In this document: positions 38,125-48,901 of the stretch, piece by piece | Position numbering within the stretch: the stretch's first letter is position 1 | Layout: each line of letters opens with the position of its first letter | From: Clostridiales bacterium | GTDB lineage: Bacteria > Bacillota > Clostridia > Peptostreptococcales > Anaerovoracaceae | Direction: 5' to 3' | Assembly (NCBI GenBank): GCA_012513435.1 | Contig: JAAZCE010000039.1 | Coordinates: forward strand, 1 to 64,000 | DNA length: 64,000 bases | Program-made: the position numbers and the translations under genes | The notes under the pieces: model-generated | Seen by the model: the letters and a program-made list of their open reading frames with translations, nothing else | Told to the model about the DNA's origin: nothing | The model's database searches: none

Positions 38125-38145
38125 CTACGGTTATACAACTCAAAG

Positions 38146-38212
38146 AACAGCCCTATGCAAATGCAGCGGCACGCGCCTACGTCCATTTGTATTTGCACAG
38201 GGCTGTTTTATT
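38146..38212 (+). terminator. Terminator of kal
   Basis: AACAGCCCTaTGCAAAT ... ATTTGCAcAGGGCTGTTTTA. Confidence 0.8.
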
Positions 38213-38270
38213 CAATTCAAAGCACAGGATCCAGACCTCTCCTCCAAGAGCCCGTCCACCCGAAAAAAAG

Positions 38271-38984
38271 CTATAGCCCCTTAAGATACTCTATTTCCTT
38301 TACCGTCAGCTTGCGGTAATGACCCGACATCAGTCTGCCTAGCCTTATATCGCCTATGGCGGTCCTCTCCAGTTCCTGAACCTTATTCCCTACAGCCGCA
38401 AACATCTTACGCACCTGTCTGTTCTTGCCTTCCCTTATCTGTATCTCAACTACTGCATAGCGAGGCATCTGCTTAACCACCTTTACCTTGGCCGGGGAAG
38501 TGACAAAACCGCCTATGTCAACGCCCTTGCGAAGCTTTGCAATTCTACTGTCGGAAATTACTCCCTCCACCTTTACCACATAGGTCTTATAAACGTGGTG
38601 CTTGGGGTGGGTCAGGGTATACGTCAGCTGTCCGTCGTTTGTCATTATCAGCAGTCCCGTGGTGTTGTAGTCCAGCCTGCCTACGGGAAAAAGTCTTTCG
38701 GGAATGTCTCCAACCAGCTCTGCCACTGTAGCCCTTTTCTTATCGTCATCCATAGATGTAATGTATCCCGTAGGCTTGTTTAATGCCACGTAAACCTTTT
38801 TGCCTGCGCCTTCAAGTATTTTGCCGTTAACCTGAACCTCATCGTCAGGCACAACATCGTATCCCAGCTCCTTCATCACAAGCCCGTTGATTTTAACGTT
38901 GCCGTTGGCTATTAATTCGTCCGCTTTTCGCCTGCTGCAAATTCCCGCAGAGGCAATGTATTTGTTTAATCTCATTATCTGCAC
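38271..38984 (-). CDS. rluB: 23S rRNA pseudouridine synthase, RsuA/RluB family
   Basis: MRLNKYIASAGICSRRKADELI S4 domain; FPVGRLDYNTTGLLIMTNDG. Confidence 0.9.
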   Translation of the reverse strand: MQIMRLNKYIASAGICSRRKADELIANGNVKINGLVMKELGYDVVPDDEVQVNGKILEGAGKKVYVALNKPTGYITSMDDDKKRATVAELVGDIPERLFPVGRLDYNTTGLLIMTNDGQLTYTLTHPKHHVYKTYVVKVEGVISDSRIAKLRKGVDIGGFVTSPAKVKVVKQMPRYAVVEIQIREGKNRQVRKMFAAVGNKVQELERTAIGDIRLGRLMSGHYRKLTVKEIEYLKGL

Positions 38985-39100
38985 CTTATTTCTGATTTTA
39001 TTCTACTTCATTATAGTGGATTGAGAAAATATTGCAATAGCCCACATTTGACAAGCCCCGAAAATAAGCATAAACTATCCTTATTCAGGGAGGAATAAGA

Positions 39101-40267
39101 ATGAAAGAACTCAAACTAAAAATAGATTCACTGGCAGTGTTCTCGGATATAAAAAATAATAAGGTAATAATGGCTCTGAGACGCCTTTTGGAAAGCATAC
39201 ACACCGATGGAATGGTAAAGGCCTACGGCGATTTCGTTGCAGCCCTCTATCCTCACACTAGCGATTTGACAGACTACATCTCAACTCTGCTGGCTGAAGA
39301 TGATAATTTTTATGTAAAGGACACGGCCGCAGGCCGCGAGATATCTTCTGAGATTAGGGAGGCCGTAAGCAACGAGATAAATGTTTTGCAGGACATTGCC
39401 GCTTTTACACCTTTGCAGATAAACTCAGGAGGTGTCTGCCTTCCAAAATGGACCACACATTCCGTAGATTTGCATGCAGACTTTGAAAAGAAAATGTCCA
39501 ATATTTCCAGACAGGGCTATGGAATTTTTGCAAAATACACCTTCTTCCGACTATCAGAGGGAGAAGTCATTCCCGTTGCTTACCCCGACTACCAGCCTAT
39601 GAGTCAGCTCTTTGGCTACGAGCGTGAAAGGGACCTTGTAATGAAGAACACCCAGGCTCTCCTTGAAGGCAAAGGAGCCGCCAACATGCTTCTTTACGGA
39701 GATGCGGGTACAGGCAAAAGCTCAACCATCAAAGCTGTCACCGCCCAGCTGGCAGGTGAGGGTCTTCGTATTATCGAGGTGAAGAAGAATCAGCTCTTCC
39801 AGATACCGAGGCTGACAGAACAGCTTTCCGCCAATCCCCTTAAGTTCATTATCTTCATCGACGATTTGAGCTTCGGAGGTAACGATGACAACTTCTCAGC
39901 TCTCAAGGCAACTCTTGAGGGAAGCATTTCCGGATGCGGAGACAACACTGTCATATACGCCACAAGCAACCGTCGCCACCTCATCAAGGAACGATTTGGA
40001 GACAGAGTCGGCGATGAGCTGCACCTCAACGACACCATGCAGGAGACTATGAGTCTGGCTTCCAGGTTCGGCCTTACGGTCACTTTCCAAAAACCCGATA
40101 AGGAGGAATACCTTGACATTGTCAAATCTCTTGCGGGCGAATACGGAATACAGATGGAGGAATCCAAGCTGTTCCAGCTGGCTGAAGCTCACGCCATAAG
40201 AAAAAACGGAAGAAGCCCACGAACGGCAAAGCAGTTCATCGAGCTTCTTAAAATAGGAATCCTTTAA
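39101..40267 (+). CDS. DUF815 family ATP-binding protein
   Basis: LLYGDAGTGKSSTIKAV Walker A; FIIFIDDLSFG Walker B. Confidence 0.87.
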   Translation: MKELKLKIDSLAVFSDIKNNKVIMALRRLLESIHTDGMVKAYGDFVAALYPHTSDLTDYISTLLAEDDNFYVKDTAAGREISSEIREAVSNEINVLQDIAAFTPLQINSGGVCLPKWTTHSVDLHADFEKKMSNISRQGYGIFAKYTFFRLSEGEVIPVAYPDYQPMSQLFGYERERDLVMKNTQALLEGKGAANMLLYGDAGTGKSSTIKAVTAQLAGEGLRIIEVKKNQLFQIPRLTEQLSANPLKFIIFIDDLSFGGNDDNFSALKATLEGSISGCGDNTVIYATSNRRHLIKERFGDRVGDELHLNDTMQETMSLASRFGLTVTFQKPDKEEYLDIVKSLAGEYGIQMEESKLFQLAEAHAIRKNGRSPRTAKQFIELLKIGIL

Positions 40268-40279
40268 TAAATGTCGTCA

Positions 40280-41614
40280 TCAAGACCTTTTGATAAACTC
40301 TATCAATGGGTCTTTTTTATTAGGAATTCTGCCCTCTAAAACCCCCTCCAAAAGCTTGTCTAATATAGCTCCGATTTCAGGGCCTTCCTCCACACCAAGC
40401 CCTATTAAATCCTTCCCAGAGACAGCCAAATGCTTTATGCAGAAACACTGTTGCTCCTCCAGGATTTTCTCTATCACGCACCTGACATCCTTAAATTTTG
40501 CACCCAGGTCACTGCTCATGTTTCCCGTAGCAAAATTATCAGCTTCCTTAATATCCAGTATTTCTAAAAGTATCTCCGGTCCAAATTTATTCAGCCGCCT
40601 CTTCAGCAGCTTCCCATTTCTTTCAAACAGCAGGTCGTGGTTTTTCACCAATACGCCTACCCTTTCCACTGTGAACCCGTCTGCCTTCATGCGTTTCAGC
40701 AGTCCGCAGGCCAGCTCTTTACTCTTTGCCGGATGTCCGTAAAAATGACCTACCCCTTCTTCATCTTTAAAAAAAGTGGACGGCTTGCCTGCATCGTGAA
40801 AAAGAGCCGCCATTCTCATATAGGCCTTATTACTCTTGTCTGTTCTTACCGCCTCCATTGTTCGTAGGCAGTGCTCCAGCACGTCGTATTTGTGGTAAGG
40901 ATTGCATTGAGAAAAGCCTTTCATAGCTACCAGCTCCGGCATTAGCTGCCCTAGAACATCCGCATATTTTCTGATTACCTGTCCTGCGAATTTCCCTATA
41001 ATAAGCTTCTTGAATTCCGCATAGATTCTCTCGGCGGATACTTTGGAAAGCAGCTCCTTACTTCTGAATAATTCCTCTTCCGTTTCTGGTTCTATAGCAA
41101 AGCCCAGTGCCGCCGCAAATCGCAGGGCGCGCATTATTCGCAGGGCATCCTCTTCAAATCGCTTTTGCGAATTACCTACGGCTCGTATAACGCCTGCCTT
41201 TATATCCTCTTCCCCTCCAAAAGGATCCGTCAGATTACCCCAGCTATCCATAGCAATGGCGTTCATAGTAAAATCACGCCTTCCCAAATCTTCTTTGAGG
41301 GATGTGATAAATTCCACCTTGTCAGGATGCCTGTTGTCAGAGTAAATTCCGTCACTGCGGTAGGTAGTTACTTCTACATTGGTACCCATTACCACCATAA
41401 CCGTTCCATGCTTGATCCCCGTATCAATGGTACTCCAACCACTAAAAACTCTCTTAATATCCTCCGGCCTAGCATTTGTTGTAATGTCCACATCACCAAA
41501 GTCCCCACCACGCAAGCTGTCTCGAACACAGCCACCTACGAAATAGGCCTCGTATCCTGCATCCTCAAGCATGGTCAATATTCTTTTTTCACTTGTTTCC
41601 GTAAGCTTTTTCAT
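40280..41614 (-). CDS. cca: CCA tRNA nucleotidyltransferase/poly(A) polymerase family with HD domain
   Basis: AYFVGGCVRDSLRGGDFGDVDITTNA; LFHDAGKP. Confidence 0.92.
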   Translation of the reverse strand: MKKLTETSEKRILTMLEDAGYEAYFVGGCVRDSLRGGDFGDVDITTNARPEDIKRVFSGWSTIDTGIKHGTVMVVMGTNVEVTTYRSDGIYSDNRHPDKVEFITSLKEDLGRRDFTMNAIAMDSWGNLTDPFGGEEDIKAGVIRAVGNSQKRFEEDALRIMRALRFAAALGFAIEPETEEELFRSKELLSKVSAERIYAEFKKLIIGKFAGQVIRKYADVLGQLMPELVAMKGFSQCNPYHKYDVLEHCLRTMEAVRTDKSNKAYMRMAALFHDAGKPSTFFKDEEGVGHFYGHPAKSKELACGLLKRMKADGFTVERVGVLVKNHDLLFERNGKLLKRRLNKFGPEILLEILDIKEADNFATGNMSSDLGAKFKDVRCVIEKILEEQQCFCIKHLAVSGKDLIGLGVEEGPEIGAILDKLLEGVLEGRIPNKKDPLIEFIKRS

Positions 41615-41721
41615 GATTCTGATTATACCACCGGAGTGCTCCGCTTTACAATGTTAGTATGACGACCACATTCTTATATGATATAATACTTTTAACCCTT
41701 AACAAAAGGAGGTCTTAAAAA

Positions 41722-42396
41722 ATGTATAAAATACTTATCGTCGAAGATGACGACGTGATTGCAAATAAAATACTGGAAAAAATGGAAAGCTGGGGCTTCA
41801 ATGCTAAATCCTGCGACGACCTCAAGAACGTCCTTCAGGAATTTATCTCCTATGCCCCTCAGCTCGTTCTGCTAGACATTTCTCTTCCGTTTTTTAACGG
41901 CTATTACTGGTGCACTGAGATACGCAAAATTTCCAAGGTACCTATAATGTTTATCTCATCGGCAGGAGATGATATGAACGTGGTAATGGCAATGAATATG
42001 GGCGGCGATGATTTCGTAGCCAAGCCCTTTGACATGGATGTACTTTTGGCAAAGGTCCATGCTCTGCTACGCAGGGCTTATGATTTCAAGGCAGGACAGA
42101 CTGCTCTGATGGAGCACAATGGAGTGGTTTTCAACAGCAGTGCCTGCACCGTCACTTACAACGACCAAAAAATAGAGCTTTCCAAAAATGAAAACAAAAT
42201 ACTAAACCTTCTCCTTGAAAACAAGGGTGAAACAGTATCCCGCGATGCTATTATGAACAAACTATGGGAAACGGATTCCTTCGTAGATGAAAACACACTG
42301 TCCGTAAATATTACCCGCCTACGCAAGGCCCTCAGCTCTATAGGTATTGATGACCTTATAGAAACTAGGAAAGGTATAGGATATATAATACAATGA
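41722..42396 (+). CDS. OmpR-family response regulator (BceR-like)
   Basis: Receiver plus winged helix; precedes BceS/AB-like genes. Confidence 0.9.
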   Translation: MYKILIVEDDDVIANKILEKMESWGFNAKSCDDLKNVLQEFISYAPQLVLLDISLPFFNGYYWCTEIRKISKVPIMFISSAGDDMNVVMAMNMGGDDFVAKPFDMDVLLAKVHALLRRAYDFKAGQTALMEHNGVVFNSSACTVTYNDQKIELSKNENKILNLLLENKGETVSRDAIMNKLWETDSFVDENTLSVNITRLRKALSSIGIDDLIETRKGIGYIIQ

Positions 42397-43394
42397 AAAA
42401 GTATTCTTTTTTGAACTGTTTAAAGCTTTATATAAAGGATCATATCAAGGCGTTTGCCTTTTTTCTGATTGCAGCTTCTATTTTTGCCTTGATTCCTTAC
42501 CTTTATCATGCCCCTATGGAAGCGTTCTTGTACTCTCTAATACTGAGTCTCTGTTTCGGTGCAGTATTATTCTTTGTGGACTTTCGCAAATTTTGCAGTA
42601 TACATAGCCAGCTCGAAGCCTATACCGATACTATATGCCTGACCTTACGCGACCTTCCTGCTGCCGTAAATACTCTTGGACGTGACTATGAGCAGCTTAT
42701 AGATTCCCTCTACAGTCAACTCATCAAAACAGTAGGCGAAGCCGAAAGTTCCAGAAACTATATGTCGGATTATTACGCCCTCTGGATTCACCAGATTAAG
42801 GTTCCTATTTCAGCCATGTATCTTCTGTTAGGCGAAAGCGAAAAAAGTTCGCCTCTTGGAATAGAGCTATTCAAAATCGAGCAGTACGTGGAAATGGCTC
42901 TGTCTTACGTGAGAATGGGATCAAGCTCTACCGACTACGTCTTTAAGAAATACGACCTGGATAACATAGTAAAGCATGCAGTACGCAAATATGCGCCTCT
43001 TTTCATAGGCAAAAAGATTTCGGTGGACATCAAGCCTACAGGCTACGAAATACTGACCGACAAAAAATGGCTGTCCTTTGTAATCGAACAGATACTTTCC
43101 AATTCTCTGAAGTACACGAAGACAGGCACCATATCCATATATGGCAGGAAAGGCACCAACCTTATAATAGAGGACACTGGCATAGGCATAGCCTCCGAAG
43201 ACATAAAGAGAGTCGGCGAAAAAGGCTTCACGGGGTACAACGGAAGAAGCGATAAAAAATCCACCGGATTGGGACTTTACATGAGCCGCGAGGTTTTAAA
43301 GGCACTTTCCCACAGTATGGACATAGAATCCGAAGTAGGTGAAGGAACGAGAGTAATCATACATATGGAGCACCGAAGCATTTTGGAGGAATAA
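42393..43394 (+). CDS. Intramembrane-sensing histidine kinase (BceS-like)
   Basis: Two N-terminal TM segments, DYYALWIHQIKVPISAM H-box, IIEDTGIGIASEDIKRVGEKGFTGYNGR. Confidence 0.9.
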   Translation: MKKYSFLNCLKLYIKDHIKAFAFFLIAASIFALIPYLYHAPMEAFLYSLILSLCFGAVLFFVDFRKFCSIHSQLEAYTDTICLTLRDLPAAVNTLGRDYEQLIDSLYSQLIKTVGEAESSRNYMSDYYALWIHQIKVPISAMYLLLGESEKSSPLGIELFKIEQYVEMALSYVRMGSSSTDYVFKKYDLDNIVKHAVRKYAPLFIGKKISVDIKPTGYEILTDKKWLSFVIEQILSNSLKYTKTGTISIYGRKGTNLIIEDTGIGIASEDIKRVGEKGFTGYNGRSDKKSTGLGLYMSREVLKALSHSMDIESEVGEGTRVIIHMEHRSILEE

Positions 43395-43417
43395 ATAACT
43401 CGATTTAGGAGCCAACA

Positions 43418-43431
43418 TTACAAAATTGTAA
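43418..43431. promoter_or_regulatory. Putative BceR-type operator dyad
   Basis: TTACAA-AA-TTGTAA about 95 bp upstream of the ABC ATPase gene. Confidence 0.4.
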
Positions 43432-43438
43432 GATTGGA

Positions 43439-43479
43439 CCGCCATTTGTAAGCTAGATAAATGGCTGGCTCTTTTTTTA
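43439..43479 (+). terminator. Terminator-like hairpin between kinase and ABC genes
   Basis: GCCATTT-GTAAGCTAGAT-AAATGGC followed by T-run. Confidence 0.6.
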
Positions 43480-43526
43480 TTTGATAATATAGGCTCATAA
43501 GGCATTACCATAAAGGAGGTACATCA

Positions 43527-44294
43527 ATGGCTATTTTAGAAGTCAGCAACCTTAAAAAAATCTATACCACACGCTTCGGAGGAAACAGCGTGCAGGCACT
43601 TACAAACGTTTGCTTCTCTGCTGAAGAGGGCGAATACGTCGCTATAATGGGTGAATCCGGCTCGGGTAAAACCACCCTGCTTAATATTCTTGCGGCTCTC
43701 GACAGGCCTACCACAGGTCAGGTTCTTCTCAACGGACGAGATATAACAGCTATAAGCGAAAAGGAGCTTTCTGCTTTCAGGAGAAACAATCTGGGTTTCG
43801 TTTTTCAGGATTTCAATCTGCTGGACACTTTTAACATAACGGACAATATTTTTCTTCCTATGGTTCTCTCCGGCAAAAAGTTTCAGGAAATGAACAAGCT
43901 CATAAAACCCTTGGCCGCTAAGCTGGGCATATCAGACATACTTTACAAATATCCTTATGAAATTTCCGGAGGACAAAAGCAAAGAGTTGCCATCGCAAGA
44001 GCTCTCATAACATCGCCTAAGCTGGTTCTTGCCGACGAGCCTACAGGAGCTCTTGATTCACGTGCGGCCGATGATTTGCTGACCCTGTTTAACCAGATAA
44101 ACACAGAGGGTCAGACCATACTCATGGTAACCCACTCCATCAAGGCCGCAAGCCACGCTCAGCGAGTTCTCTTCATCAGTGATGGCTGCGTATATCATCA
44201 GATTTACAGAGGTAATTCCTCTACAGAATCCATGTTCCAGAAGATTTCTGACACATTAACGACTATGGCAACGGGTGGTGGTATCAATGACTAG
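43527..44294 (+). CDS. ABC transporter ATP-binding protein (BceA-like)
   Basis: GESGSGKTTLLNIL, ISGGQKQRVAIARAL, LADEPTGALDS. Confidence 0.95.
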   Translation: MAILEVSNLKKIYTTRFGGNSVQALTNVCFSAEEGEYVAIMGESGSGKTTLLNILAALDRPTTGQVLLNGRDITAISEKELSAFRRNNLGFVFQDFNLLDTFNITDNIFLPMVLSGKKFQEMNKLIKPLAAKLGISDILYKYPYEISGGQKQRVAIARALITSPKLVLADEPTGALDSRAADDLLTLFNQINTEGQTILMVTHSIKAASHAQRVLFISDGCVYHQIYRGNSSTESMFQKISDTLTTMATGGGIND

Positions 44295-46308
44295 GCTATA
44301 TCCAAGAATGGCTCTTACCAACATCAAAAACAACAGCAAGACCTACATTCCATACATGCTGTCGACGACCATAACGGTGACCTTGTTTTATATAATCTGT
44401 TCATTGTGCAACAATGATGACGTTTCCAAGCTTTGGGGCGGTAATATCATTCAGTCCTACATGGGCTTCGGACAGTTTGTTATAGCCGTCTTCGCAGTAA
44501 TATTCCTGTTTTACGTCAATAGCTTTCTCATAAAGAGAAGACTGGGGGAATTCGGGCTTTACAACGTACTGGGCATGGAAAAATGCCATATTGCAAGAAT
44601 CGTATTTTGGGAAAATTTCTATGTCTTTTTTATAGCCATGGCTCTAGGCTTTTTACTGGGTATCATTCTCGATAAGCTGATGTATCTGATTATCCTAAAC
44701 ATACTCAATGCATCTATTCCTCTTGGCTTTTATATTTCAGGCAGGGCTATCGGATTATCCTTGGCACTGTTTGGTGTAATTTTTTCCCTTATGTTTCTCA
44801 ACTCTCTTAGGCTCATATACAAAACAAAACCTACGGAGCTCCTTAAGAGCGACAACATGGGAGAAAAAGAGCCAAAAGCAAAGTGGATACTGGCAATACT
44901 TGGGATCATTTGCCTAGGAACCGGCTACTTTATAGCCGTGTTTACAAAAAATCCTGTTGCGGCTGTAATGCTGTTCTTTGTTGCCGTTATACTGGTAATT
45001 ATCGGAACGTACCTGCTCTTCACTGCGGGGAGTATCGCACTGCTTAAGATTATGCGAAAAAACAAGGGGTACTATTATAAGACAAATCACTTTATCAGCA
45101 TTTCATCTATGATGTACAGAATGAAACGAAATGCTATAGGGCTTGCCAATATATGCATCCTCTCCACAATGGTGCTGGTTATGATTTCCGTTACTCTCTC
45201 CATGTTCATCGGCGTGGATGATGCCTTCCAAAAAAGGTATCCTTCGGACTACAATGTAACTTCTACTTACAGCGACAGAAGCTTTGATGAAGCTGTTACA
45301 GGCATTGAATCAGGTCTTGAAGAACAGGGGCTGAAGACAAAGAACAATGTCACATACAGGACCCTTTCTTTTTCTCTGGCATATGATGATGAAAAAGAAG
45401 AGTTTTCCTCTGATATTCACAACTACAGCACCGCCGATATTATTACTGCAATTAACGATATTAATACCTTTATCTTTGTTACTCTCGATGATTACAACAA
45501 AGCCATGGATACGCACGAAGCTCTCAAGGACGGAGAAATTCTTGTACATTCCACTAAAAACCAGCTAAAGGACAGCAGCCTTGATATATTTGACCAGCAC
45601 TTTGAGGTTAAGAAGAATCTGAACTCCTTCATGATGAACAACAATTTAGTTGCTCAGATTGCCTCCGGTCACTACGTGGTTGCCAAGGACATTGCCGTAC
45701 TCGAAAAGCTGTGCCAATACCAGACAGAGACCTACGGTAAAAATGCCGGCACTATTCAGTCAAACTGCTTTATAGATGTGGCTGGAAACTATGAAAAGAA
45801 CAAGGATGCTATGACCGACGTCTATAATTCCGTACAGGATTCAGTTTATGGCTCCGACAGCGACATGTCAACTACACTGATTGAATGCAGAGCTGCCGAA
45901 GACGATACCTTCGGGGTGGACTTCATTGCCCTGTTTTTCATAGGGGTTTTCCTTGGCTTCCTCTTCATTATGGCCACAGTTCTGATAATCTACTACAAGC
46001 AGATTACAGAGGGTTACGAGGACCAAAAACGCTTTGAAATCCTGCAAAATGTAGGAATGAGCAGCAAAGACGTAAAGAAATCCATTAACGCTCAGGTGCT
46101 GACGGTGTTCTTCCTGCCTCTCATTGTTGCAGGAGTGCATATCGCCTTTGCCTTCCCGTTCCTCTACAGGATAATGGCTCTCATGAACCTCTATGATCTT
46201 GGCCTGTTTGCTACATGTACAGTTGGGTGCTTTCTAGTATTTGCCCTGTTCTATACTCTTGTTTACAAGGGCACAGCCAAACTGTATTACGGGATAGTAA
46301 AGAAATAG
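44275..46308 (+). CDS. FtsX-family ABC permease (BceB-like)
   Basis: 677 aa multi-TM protein with large extracellular domain, downstream of BceA-like. Confidence 0.92.
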   Translation: MVVSMTRLYPRMALTNIKNNSKTYIPYMLSTTITVTLFYIICSLCNNDDVSKLWGGNIIQSYMGFGQFVIAVFAVIFLFYVNSFLIKRRLGEFGLYNVLGMEKCHIARIVFWENFYVFFIAMALGFLLGIILDKLMYLIILNILNASIPLGFYISGRAIGLSLALFGVIFSLMFLNSLRLIYKTKPTELLKSDNMGEKEPKAKWILAILGIICLGTGYFIAVFTKNPVAAVMLFFVAVILVIIGTYLLFTAGSIALLKIMRKNKGYYYKTNHFISISSMMYRMKRNAIGLANICILSTMVLVMISVTLSMFIGVDDAFQKRYPSDYNVTSTYSDRSFDEAVTGIESGLEEQGLKTKNNVTYRTLSFSLAYDDEKEEFSSDIHNYSTADIITAINDINTFIFVTLDDYNKAMDTHEALKDGEILVHSTKNQLKDSSLDIFDQHFEVKKNLNSFMMNNNLVAQIASGHYVVAKDIAVLEKLCQYQTETYGKNAGTIQSNCFIDVAGNYEKNKDAMTDVYNSVQDSVYGSDSDMSTTLIECRAAEDDTFGVDFIALFFIGVFLGFLFIMATVLIIYYKQITEGYEDQKRFEILQNVGMSSKDVKKSINAQVLTVFFLPLIVAGVHIAFAFPFLYRIMALMNLYDLGLFATCTVGCFLVFALFYTLVYKGTAKLYYGIVKK

Positions 46309-46340
46309 TCTCTCTGGCATAAAAAAGGTATATTGTATAA

Positions 46341-46396
46341 GGCAGCAGGTTTTTTGGATTACTTTATAAAACTGGAAATCCTGCTGCTTTTGTGTT
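46341..46396 (+). terminator. Terminator hairpin
   Basis: GGCAGCAGG ... CCTGCTGCTTTTG. Confidence 0.75.
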
Positions 46397-46407
46397 AATC
46401 TATTGCT

Positions 46408-47310
46408 ATGTTAGGCTATGTTAAACCGGACAAGGGCGAGCTGAAGGTTCGCGAATACGAAATCTATACGGGGTACTACTGCGGAGTCTGTAAATCCATT
46501 GGCAAACGCTACGGTCAGCTTCCGAGAATGGCCCTAAGCTATGATGCGGCTTTTCTCGCTGTGCTTCTCGCCTCTATTGATGATACCCCAGATTCTCCCC
46601 TTCAGGAGCACTGCGTCGGACACCATATCAAGAAAAAAACAATAGTGCGGAATACAGCCATAGACTACTCAGCAGATGTCATGCTAATTTTGGCATGGTA
46701 TAAGCTCCTTGATGATGCAAAGGATGAGGGCAAGCTCTACGCTAAGGCCACCATGGTTTTGCTGAAGGGCATTTACAAAAAGCTCTCGGGAAAGTATCCT
46801 GACCTTTGCGAGGGCATAGAGAAACATCTAGGAGACCTTTCCTCCCTTGAAGCGGCTAAATGCGACAGCCTTGATATGGCAGCGGAGGCCTTTTCTCAGA
46901 TAATGGAGGTTATTTTTAGAGAGGGAGTCAATCAGATTCATGGGTCCGCAATCGGTGAAACCGGCAATGAAACCGGTGAGGCCTTGGGGAGAATAGGCTA
47001 CCATATGGGCAAGTGGATATACCTGATGGATGCCGTAGACGACATAGAGGAAAACATCAAGTCAGGGGCCTACAACCCACTGCTTTACCGCTTTTCCTAC
47101 AGCGGTGAAGATGAGAGTATACAAGCCTTTAAGAAACGTATTGACGATAAACTGCGCTTTAACCTTTTTCACTGTCTCGCTGTGTTGAGTAATTCTGTAG
47201 ATTCTCTTGATATTAAAAAAAATCAAGGTATAATAGATAATATAATTTATTTCGGATTACACCGAAAAACCGAAGAAATACTGCAAGGAGAATTAGATGA
47301 ATCCATATGA
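46408..47310 (+). CDS. DUF5685 family protein
   Basis: [36 protein letters not shown]. Confidence 0.8.
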   Translation: MLGYVKPDKGELKVREYEIYTGYYCGVCKSIGKRYGQLPRMALSYDAAFLAVLLASIDDTPDSPLQEHCVGHHIKKKTIVRNTAIDYSADVMLILAWYKLLDDAKDEGKLYAKATMVLLKGIYKKLSGKYPDLCEGIEKHLGDLSSLEAAKCDSLDMAAEAFSQIMEVIFREGVNQIHGSAIGETGNETGEALGRIGYHMGKWIYLMDAVDDIEENIKSGAYNPLLYRFSYSGEDESIQAFKKRIDDKLRFNLFHCLAVLSNSVDSLDIKKNQGIIDNIIYFGLHRKTEEILQGELDESI

Positions 47311-47851
47311 AGTACTGGGCGTTAATGAGAACGCTTCAGAAGAAGAAATAAAAAAAGCGTATAAAGAACTAGTTAAGAAATATCATCCTGACAGGTATCA
47401 GGATAATCCTCTGGCAAGCTTAGCCGAAGAAAAGCTCCGCGAGGTAAATGAGGCTTACGACATGCTGATGAAGGGCTCCGGCGGCTCAAGTCAGAGCGGC
47501 GGCGGCGCTGTAGATTACATGTCCGTAAGAAGATATATAGACGCAGGAAACCTTAAATCCGCGGAGAAGCTCTTAAACGGCACCAACGACAGAAGTGCCG
47601 AATGGTTCTTCCTTTCTGGGATGCTGTCCTACAGGAAGGGCTGGTATGACGATGCTACAAACAAGATGCAAACCGCCTGTGACCTTGACCCCGGCAATGT
47701 GGAATACAGCCAGGCATATGGACGTATTATTAATATGGGCGGCCAGTATCAAAACCAATCCTTCGGCCGCGGATACAACAGGAATGACGATATGTGCTGT
47801 CAGGCTTTCCAGTGCTATATTTGCGCTGACTGCTGCTGCGATTGCATTTAA
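47297..47851 (+). CDS. J-domain protein with Cys-rich C-terminus
   Basis: [37 protein letters not shown]; tail [21 protein letters not shown]. Confidence 0.9.
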   Translation: MNPYEVLGVNENASEEEIKKAYKELVKKYHPDRYQDNPLASLAEEKLREVNEAYDMLMKGSGGSSQSGGGAVDYMSVRRYIDAGNLKSAEKLLNGTNDRSAEWFFLSGMLSYRKGWYDDATNKMQTACDLDPGNVEYSQAYGRIINMGGQYQNQSFGRGYNRNDDMCCQAFQCYICADCCCDCI

Positions 47852-47887
47852 TAGTATACCCACAAGGGATGTCCGACGAGGTAGAAA

Positions 47888-48421
47888 GTGAAAAAAACGA
47901 AAACATCAAAAATTGCATTGGGCGGGATTTGTCTCGCCCTTACTATTGTATTCATGTTTGCCGGTTCCATAGTTCCGGGAATAGAGCTAACTCTCTTTGC
48001 TGTGGCATCTCTTTTCACGGCTGTAATGATAATGGAAACAAGTGTAGGCGGAGGAATCCTGCTTTATGCTGCCGCCGTACTTCTGGGGCTTATAATTATC
48101 CCCAATAAGCTGGCAATTATTCCTTATGCCTTTTTCTTCGGATATTATGGCATCCTCAAGTACTATATAGAAAAACTACACAGCGGTGCCATGCAGCTAA
48201 TTTCTAAAATCCTTTTCTTTGCTGTAGCTTTATCTCTGGGTCTTCTCGGCTTCAAGGAAATCCTCCTTGGAAGCATACGTCTTCCGGATTATCCCGTTGC
48301 CATCTTAATCGTAGCCGGTATATTAATAATGTTGCTCTATGATTATATCTACACTCTGCTGATAAACTTCTATCTTCATCGCATCCGCGGCAAAGGCGCT
48401 GACAGCATGAAGCTAAGCTAA
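47888..48421 (+). CDS. Membrane protein of unknown function
   Basis: Multiple hydrophobic helices; GTG start. Confidence 0.7.
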   Translation: MKKTKTSKIALGGICLALTIVFMFAGSIVPGIELTLFAVASLFTAVMIMETSVGGGILLYAAAVLLGLIIIPNKLAIIPYAFFFGYYGILKYYIEKLHSGAMQLISKILFFAVALSLGLLGFKEILLGSIRLPDYPVAILIVAGILIMLLYDYIYTLLINFYLHRIRGKGADSMKLS

Positions 48422-48444
48422 GAGGATTAGCTTGCCGGAGCTAA

Positions 48445-48876
48445 CTAGGCCTTCTGCCTTTCCTGGATTTTTTTGTTCATTTTTTTTGCAAGACGACGGT
48501 GATATGTACAAAAACACCCCCAGATTGCAAACCCTATTATTACCTCGAGCACAATAAATATTGCTACTGCGGCGGCTCCTGCCTGAAACGGAACCCAACC
48601 TGCCCATGTGCCAACCGCGAAAAATACCGCGAAGCCTATCCCCATATGAATTATTGTCTGCACCGGCAGTGCAAGTCTTTCGCTCTCGTATATTATAGAC
48701 GTCGTTCCAAAACCTATACCCACGATAGCCGCTGCAATTGCCTGTTCTATGAAACCCGTGCCACTAAAGGCCTGGCCCTTCCCACATGCAGTTACTATTA
48801 TTCCAATAAGCACAAACCATGTGCATCCATAAGAAATTCCATATAGCAAATATTTTATAAATCTTCTCATATTCAT
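48445..48876 (-). CDS. DUF3021 family membrane protein
   Basis: Four-TM protein directly downstream of LytTR gene. Confidence 0.75.
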   Translation of the reverse strand: MNMRRFIKYLLYGISYGCTWFVLIGIIVTACGKGQAFSGTGFIEQAIAAAIVGIGFGTTSIIYESERLALPVQTIIHMGIGFAVFFAVGTWAGWVPFQAGAAAVAIFIVLEVIIGFAIWGCFCTYHRRLAKKMNKKIQERQKA

Positions 48877-48901
48877 TATTTCCTTTCACTCAAAATTCTT
48901 C

